Shown piece by piece: positions 4,318-6,872 of a stretch of DNA of 6,872 bases (its first letter is position 1; each line of letters starts with the position of its first letter). This DNA is from Campylobacteraceae bacterium (GTDB lineage Bacteria > Campylobacterota > Campylobacteria > Campylobacterales > Sulfurovaceae), in assembly GCA_027002665.1 (NCBI GenBank), contig JALWZK010000114.1:1-6872 (forward strand). The letters are read 5' to 3'. A model generated the notes under the pieces. The model worked only from the letters and a program-made list of their open reading frames with translations. It had not been told where the DNA came from and ran no database searches. The translations under genes and the position numbers were made by a program.

Positions 4318-6825
4318 CTACTCCTTTGACCACTTCTCAATCTTTTTAGAATAATCTTTCAAGATAGCTTCACCTCTACTATCATCTTCCGCCTGTATAT
4401 ATATATTTAGATTATCTGTATATAAATCCGGTATCATTAAAATCCAATCATTCTTATCTATCCAAATCTTAACTCCGTCAAGCGTTGAGGATTTTTTACC
4501 CTTTGCGTCATTTAGGAACATACGCATCATTTTACCCTTGAGTGCCTGACTACAAGGTATCTGCGTAGTCTTATAGTAGAATTTTGGTAAAGAGCTAATA
4601 AGGGTAGAGAGTTTTACATTATGAGTTATCATCATCTCCAATATTTTGAGAGTTGCATACATCGAATCTCTATGCGTAGCAAAATCTGTAAATGTAAAGT
4701 TTCCCTCTCCTGTTGCTACTAAATCATATTTTCTTAAATCTCTATCTTTAAAGTTTGAATACTGTCCTCTCTCTATCTCTACATTTTCAAACTCTACAAA
4801 ATCAGATGCCCATGTAGGTAAAAATACTCTCTTTTTAGAACCTATTTTTTTAGCTTCCATATCTAAGAGCATAAGCACAACAAAGAGTGATGCCTGTTTA
4901 TCAAGCAGATACCCGTTGTCACATACTATATCCAATCTCTGCCCATAAGGGTATAAAATAAATCCGGCATTTAGTTTAAGTGCCTTAACAACCTCGCTCA
5001 TATCTCTATTTGACTGCTTTATTAGATTTTTAATATTTGCTAAGCGAGAGACATCTTCATGGGCATTAAATGTGATATTATCAATGTCTAAATCATTTAA
5101 GATATTTGGAAATATCTCTGATGCTATACCGTGCATCATATCAACTGCAATTCTAAAGTTTGCACTCTTTAACTTATCTATTTTGAGAATATCCTCTATC
5201 TCCTGTTTATACTTTTCATACTCCTTCTCATGTGTAGATTCATATATTTCACCTATCTTTGAGTAATCAACACGGCGAAATGACTCTTTAAAAAAGGATT
5301 TTTCTATCTTCTTAGCTATATCTGTGCCTATCCGTAGAGCTTCATGATTAAAAAATGTAATAACCGTGCTTGTTGGGTCATCTATCTTTTGATTAAAATA
5401 TACACCTCCAATATATCTATCATCTATAGCAATATTACAACGCATAATAGCCGATGGAATTGCACTATAATCAACTACATTTATGCCTGAAGAGAGTATC
5501 CCCCCAAGAAAAGCCCTCTTTAGCATTCTTGAATTTTTGTGATAATCCCTTGATACCAATATGGTTGAATTGACTGGAAGTTGTGAGCCAAAAGCCTCTG
5601 CCAATTTTGTCACCATCTCACAAGATAGCTCAACATTGGACTTTCCAATAACTCTTCCATGCTCAAATATAGAGTTTTTATATCTATTACCCAGAATTAA
5701 GTTACTACTTACAATGGAGGCATCTTCTATCTTCTTATCTGCCCAGATGGTTACATCTTTCTCTATATGGACTAAATCTCCAATCTCACAACCCTCTGCT
5801 AAGATTATTCCCGCCTTAGCTATAAAATTTTTACCTATTCTATTGTTATTACATATTACACAACCATCAAGTTTAGCACCTTTGCCAATTGATACATCTT
5901 CCCATATTACACTATTTCTAATATTACTATCTTTTCCAATGGTAACCCTATCTCCAATAACAACATTATTTAATTTAATACCCTTTTTAAGAGTAACATT
6001 TTTTCCTAAGACAACTGTGCCAATAATCTCTATACTACTATCTAAATTATAGACCTCATCACTATATAGAACTCCATCAGGGAAAATCTGCTTTTTACCT
6101 CTAATTTTAAAATTTACTCTATTTGATAGAATATCATCATGCACCTCTCTATAACTTTCAGGGTTGCCCACATCTCTCCAATACCCTTCGGCATAACCTG
6201 CCATTAAATCTATCCCTCTACTCATTAGAAGAGGAAATAAATCCTTAGCAAAATCGAAGTTCTCTCTCTCTGGAATATAGTTTAAAATTTCAGGCTCTAT
6301 GATATATATACCGGTATTTATGGTATCACTAAACACCTCTCCCCAACTCGGTTTTTCTAAAAACTTCTCAATCTTTCCATCTTCATTTGCAATTACTACT
6401 CCAAACTCCAAAGGGTTGTCCACAGAGGTTAAAGTAATTGTCAATTTGGAATTTTTCGATTTATGATAATCAAATATCTTTTGAAAGTTAAAATCTGTTA
6501 CTAAATCTCCACTAATGATAATAAAATTATCATCTCCAATATGCTTTTGAGCAAACTTTACAGCACCTGCCGTTCCATAATCATCATCCGGTAAAACATA
6601 GGTGATTTTAATCCCAAAATCACTCCCATCTCCAAAATACTCTCTTATAATCTCCGGTTTAAAATAGAGTAATATAATAAACTCTTCAATCCCTAAATCT
6701 CGTAGGATCATCATTGTATGTTCCATCATAGGTCTATTTACAACTGGTAACATCGGTTTTGGTCTTGAGTTTGTAAGTGGCTGTATTCTTGTTCCAAATC
6801 CACCTGCCATAATAACTGCTTTCAT
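4318..6825 (-). CDS. Fusion: sugar-1-phosphate (probably mannose-1-phosphate) nucleotidyltransferase, beta-helix, degenerate phosphomannomutase-like domain
   Basis: The 835-residue protein has three parts. Residues 1-235 are a nucleotidyltransferase with GGFGTR (8-13), RPKPMLPV (21-28), YGTAGA (83-88), SGD (105-107, metal-binding Asp), EKP (157-159), NTGIY (170-174) and WRDVGNP (216-222). This is the GDP-mannose pyrophosphorylase-like pattern, so it probably makes GDP-mannose from mannose-1-phosphate and GTP, although glucose-1-phosphate cannot be excluded. Residues about 245-380 are hexapeptide repeats (such as VVIGDR, VTIGKD, VSIGKG) forming a left-handed beta-helix, often an oligomerisation or regulatory element. 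Residues about 384-835 follow the phosphohexomutase fold but lack its catalytic loops. GGVYFNQKIDDPTS stands where TASHNP is expected, ILYPYGQRLD where DGDADR is expected, GEGNFTF where GE(M/Q)SGH is expected, and IPDLYTDNLNIYI where RPSGTEP is expected. Mutase activity is therefore doubtful. ~830-840-residue proteins with this layout are known in several phyla. AGGA lies 7 nt before the ATG. The gene leads the pgk unit. Likely use is glycan or surface polysaccharide precursor supply. Confidence 0.85.
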   Translation of the reverse strand: MKAVIMAGGFGTRIQPLTNSRPKPMLPVVNRPMMEHTMMILRDLGIEEFIILLYFKPEIIREYFGDGSDFGIKITYVLPDDDYGTAGAVKFAQKHIGDDNFIIISGDLVTDFNFQKIFDYHKSKNSKLTITLTSVDNPLEFGVVIANEDGKIEKFLEKPSWGEVFSDTINTGIYIIEPEILNYIPERENFDFAKDLFPLLMSRGIDLMAGYAEGYWRDVGNPESYREVHDDILSNRVNFKIRGKKQIFPDGVLYSDEVYNLDSSIEIIGTVVLGKNVTLKKGIKLNNVVIGDRVTIGKDSNIRNSVIWEDVSIGKGAKLDGCVICNNNRIGKNFIAKAGIILAEGCEIGDLVHIEKDVTIWADKKIEDASIVSSNLILGNRYKNSIFEHGRVIGKSNVELSCEMVTKLAEAFGSQLPVNSTILVSRDYHKNSRMLKRAFLGGILSSGINVVDYSAIPSAIMRCNIAIDDRYIGGVYFNQKIDDPTSTVITFFNHEALRIGTDIAKKIEKSFFKESFRRVDYSKIGEIYESTHEKEYEKYKQEIEDILKIDKLKSANFRIAVDMMHGIASEIFPNILNDLDIDNITFNAHEDVSRLANIKNLIKQSNRDMSEVVKALKLNAGFILYPYGQRLDIVCDNGYLLDKQASLFVVLMLLDMEAKKIGSKKRVFLPTWASDFVEFENVEIERGQYSNFKDRDLRKYDLVATGEGNFTFTDFATHRDSMYATLKILEMMITHNVKLSTLISSLPKFYYKTTQIPCSQALKGKMMRMFLNDAKGKKSSTLDGVKIWIDKNDWILMIPDLYTDNLNIYIQAEDDSRGEAILKDYSKKIEKWSKE
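4321..4327 (-). promoter_or_regulatory. Strong ribosome binding site for pgk, inside the upstream gene
   Basis: Read on the - strand this is AAAGGAG, made by the last Lys and Glu codons of the fusion gene and directly followed by its TAG stop. It sits 6 nt before the TTG at 4314 and 27 nt before the ATG at 4293. It therefore supports a TTG start and coupling of pgk translation to termination of the upstream gene. Confidence 0.55.
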
Positions 6826-6872
6826 CTTCTTATCCTATTTATATAGTTATATTCTGTTATACTGATTATTAA
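6826..6872 (-). promoter_or_regulatory. Upstream region of the fusion gene: ribosome binding site and possible promoter
   Basis: On the - strand the 47 bases before the ATG at 6825 are nearly all A/T. AGGA (6836-6833) sits 7 nt before the start and is a credible ribosome binding site. Two TATAAC hexamers (6861-6856 and 6851-6846), 10 bases apart, and a TATAAA (6843-6838) resemble sigma-70 -10 elements. The window ends before a -35 or upstream T-rich region could be examined, so the promoter part is tentative. Confidence 0.3.

Noticed and set aside
3825..4329. Two open + strand frames opposite the start half of pgk
   Set aside because: Both are antisense to conserved pgk sequence, with unusual composition and no family resemblance.
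4646..5266. Short open + strand frames opposite the phosphomannomutase-like domain
   Set aside because: They are mirror frames of an intact gene with low-complexity Ser/Ile content and no supporting start context.
4318..5676. Possible frameshift explaining the missing mutase motifs
   Set aside because: The frame is continuous, and recognisable fold segments occur before, between and after the altered loops, so substitution of the loops fits better than sequence error.
5561..6052. Open + strand frame of 163 codons opposite the beta-helix of the fusion gene
   Set aside because: It is antisense to a well-supported gene. Its Ser/Ile/Leu-rich composition is what the repeated hexapeptide codons give when read backwards, and it has no recognisable motif.
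1..6872. CRISPR array, insertion sequence, tRNA/rRNA gene, riboswitch, defence system or other novel multigene system
   Set aside because: I saw no repeat-spacer pattern, terminal inverted repeats, transposase, tRNA-like cloverleaf or rRNA segment. Genes fill almost the whole window and have ordinary metabolic or conserved-family content. The B12 riboswitch that might be expected for cobS would lie upstream of the window.

Overview
The window is AT-rich, densely packed bacterial chromosome that fits the Campylobacterota (the Sulfurimonas/Sulfurovum/Helicobacter side of the tree). The main pointer is a gene for the N-terminal domain of the Helicobacter PgbA family lying directly upstream of a glcD-type FAD oxidase. 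From memory, this pairing also occurs in Helicobacter pylori (HP0508-HP0509). Low GC, A/T-ended codons and almost no intergenic DNA agree with this. Genus cannot be named from the sequence alone.

Layout. The left half (1-3082, + strand) looks like one co-directional run of four genes: the 3' part of cobS (cobalamin synthase, start outside the window), a cysteine/histidine-rich small protein (580-1011), a secreted PgbA-N-domain protein (1014-1709) and a GlcD-like FAD-linked oxidase (1706-3082). Gaps are 19 nt, 2 nt and a 4-nt ATGA overlap. The right half (6825-3103, - strand) is a two-gene unit: an 835-residue fusion of sugar-1-phosphate nucleotidyltransferase, left-handed beta-helix and phosphomannomutase-like domain, then pgk (phosphoglycerate kinase) only a few bases later. 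The two units converge on an imperfect hairpin at about 3084-3117 that overlaps the end of pgk. No stretch longer than 47 bases lacks a gene.

Function. The left unit links the last step of cobalamin assembly, a putative metal-binding protein that may belong to the same pathway, an exported protein of unknown role and a 2-hydroxyacid (glycolate/D-lactate type) dehydrogenase. The right unit links nucleotide-sugar supply (probably GDP-mannose) to lower glycolysis/gluconeogenesis.

The most notable observation is in the fusion protein. Its nucleotidyltransferase motifs are intact, but all four active-site loops of the phosphomannomutase-like domain (phosphoserine, metal-binding, sugar-binding and phosphate-binding) appear replaced, so that domain looks like a pseudoenzyme with a structural or regulatory role. 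I see no mobile element, CRISPR array, RNA gene or defence system, and nothing that amounts to a wholly new multigene system.
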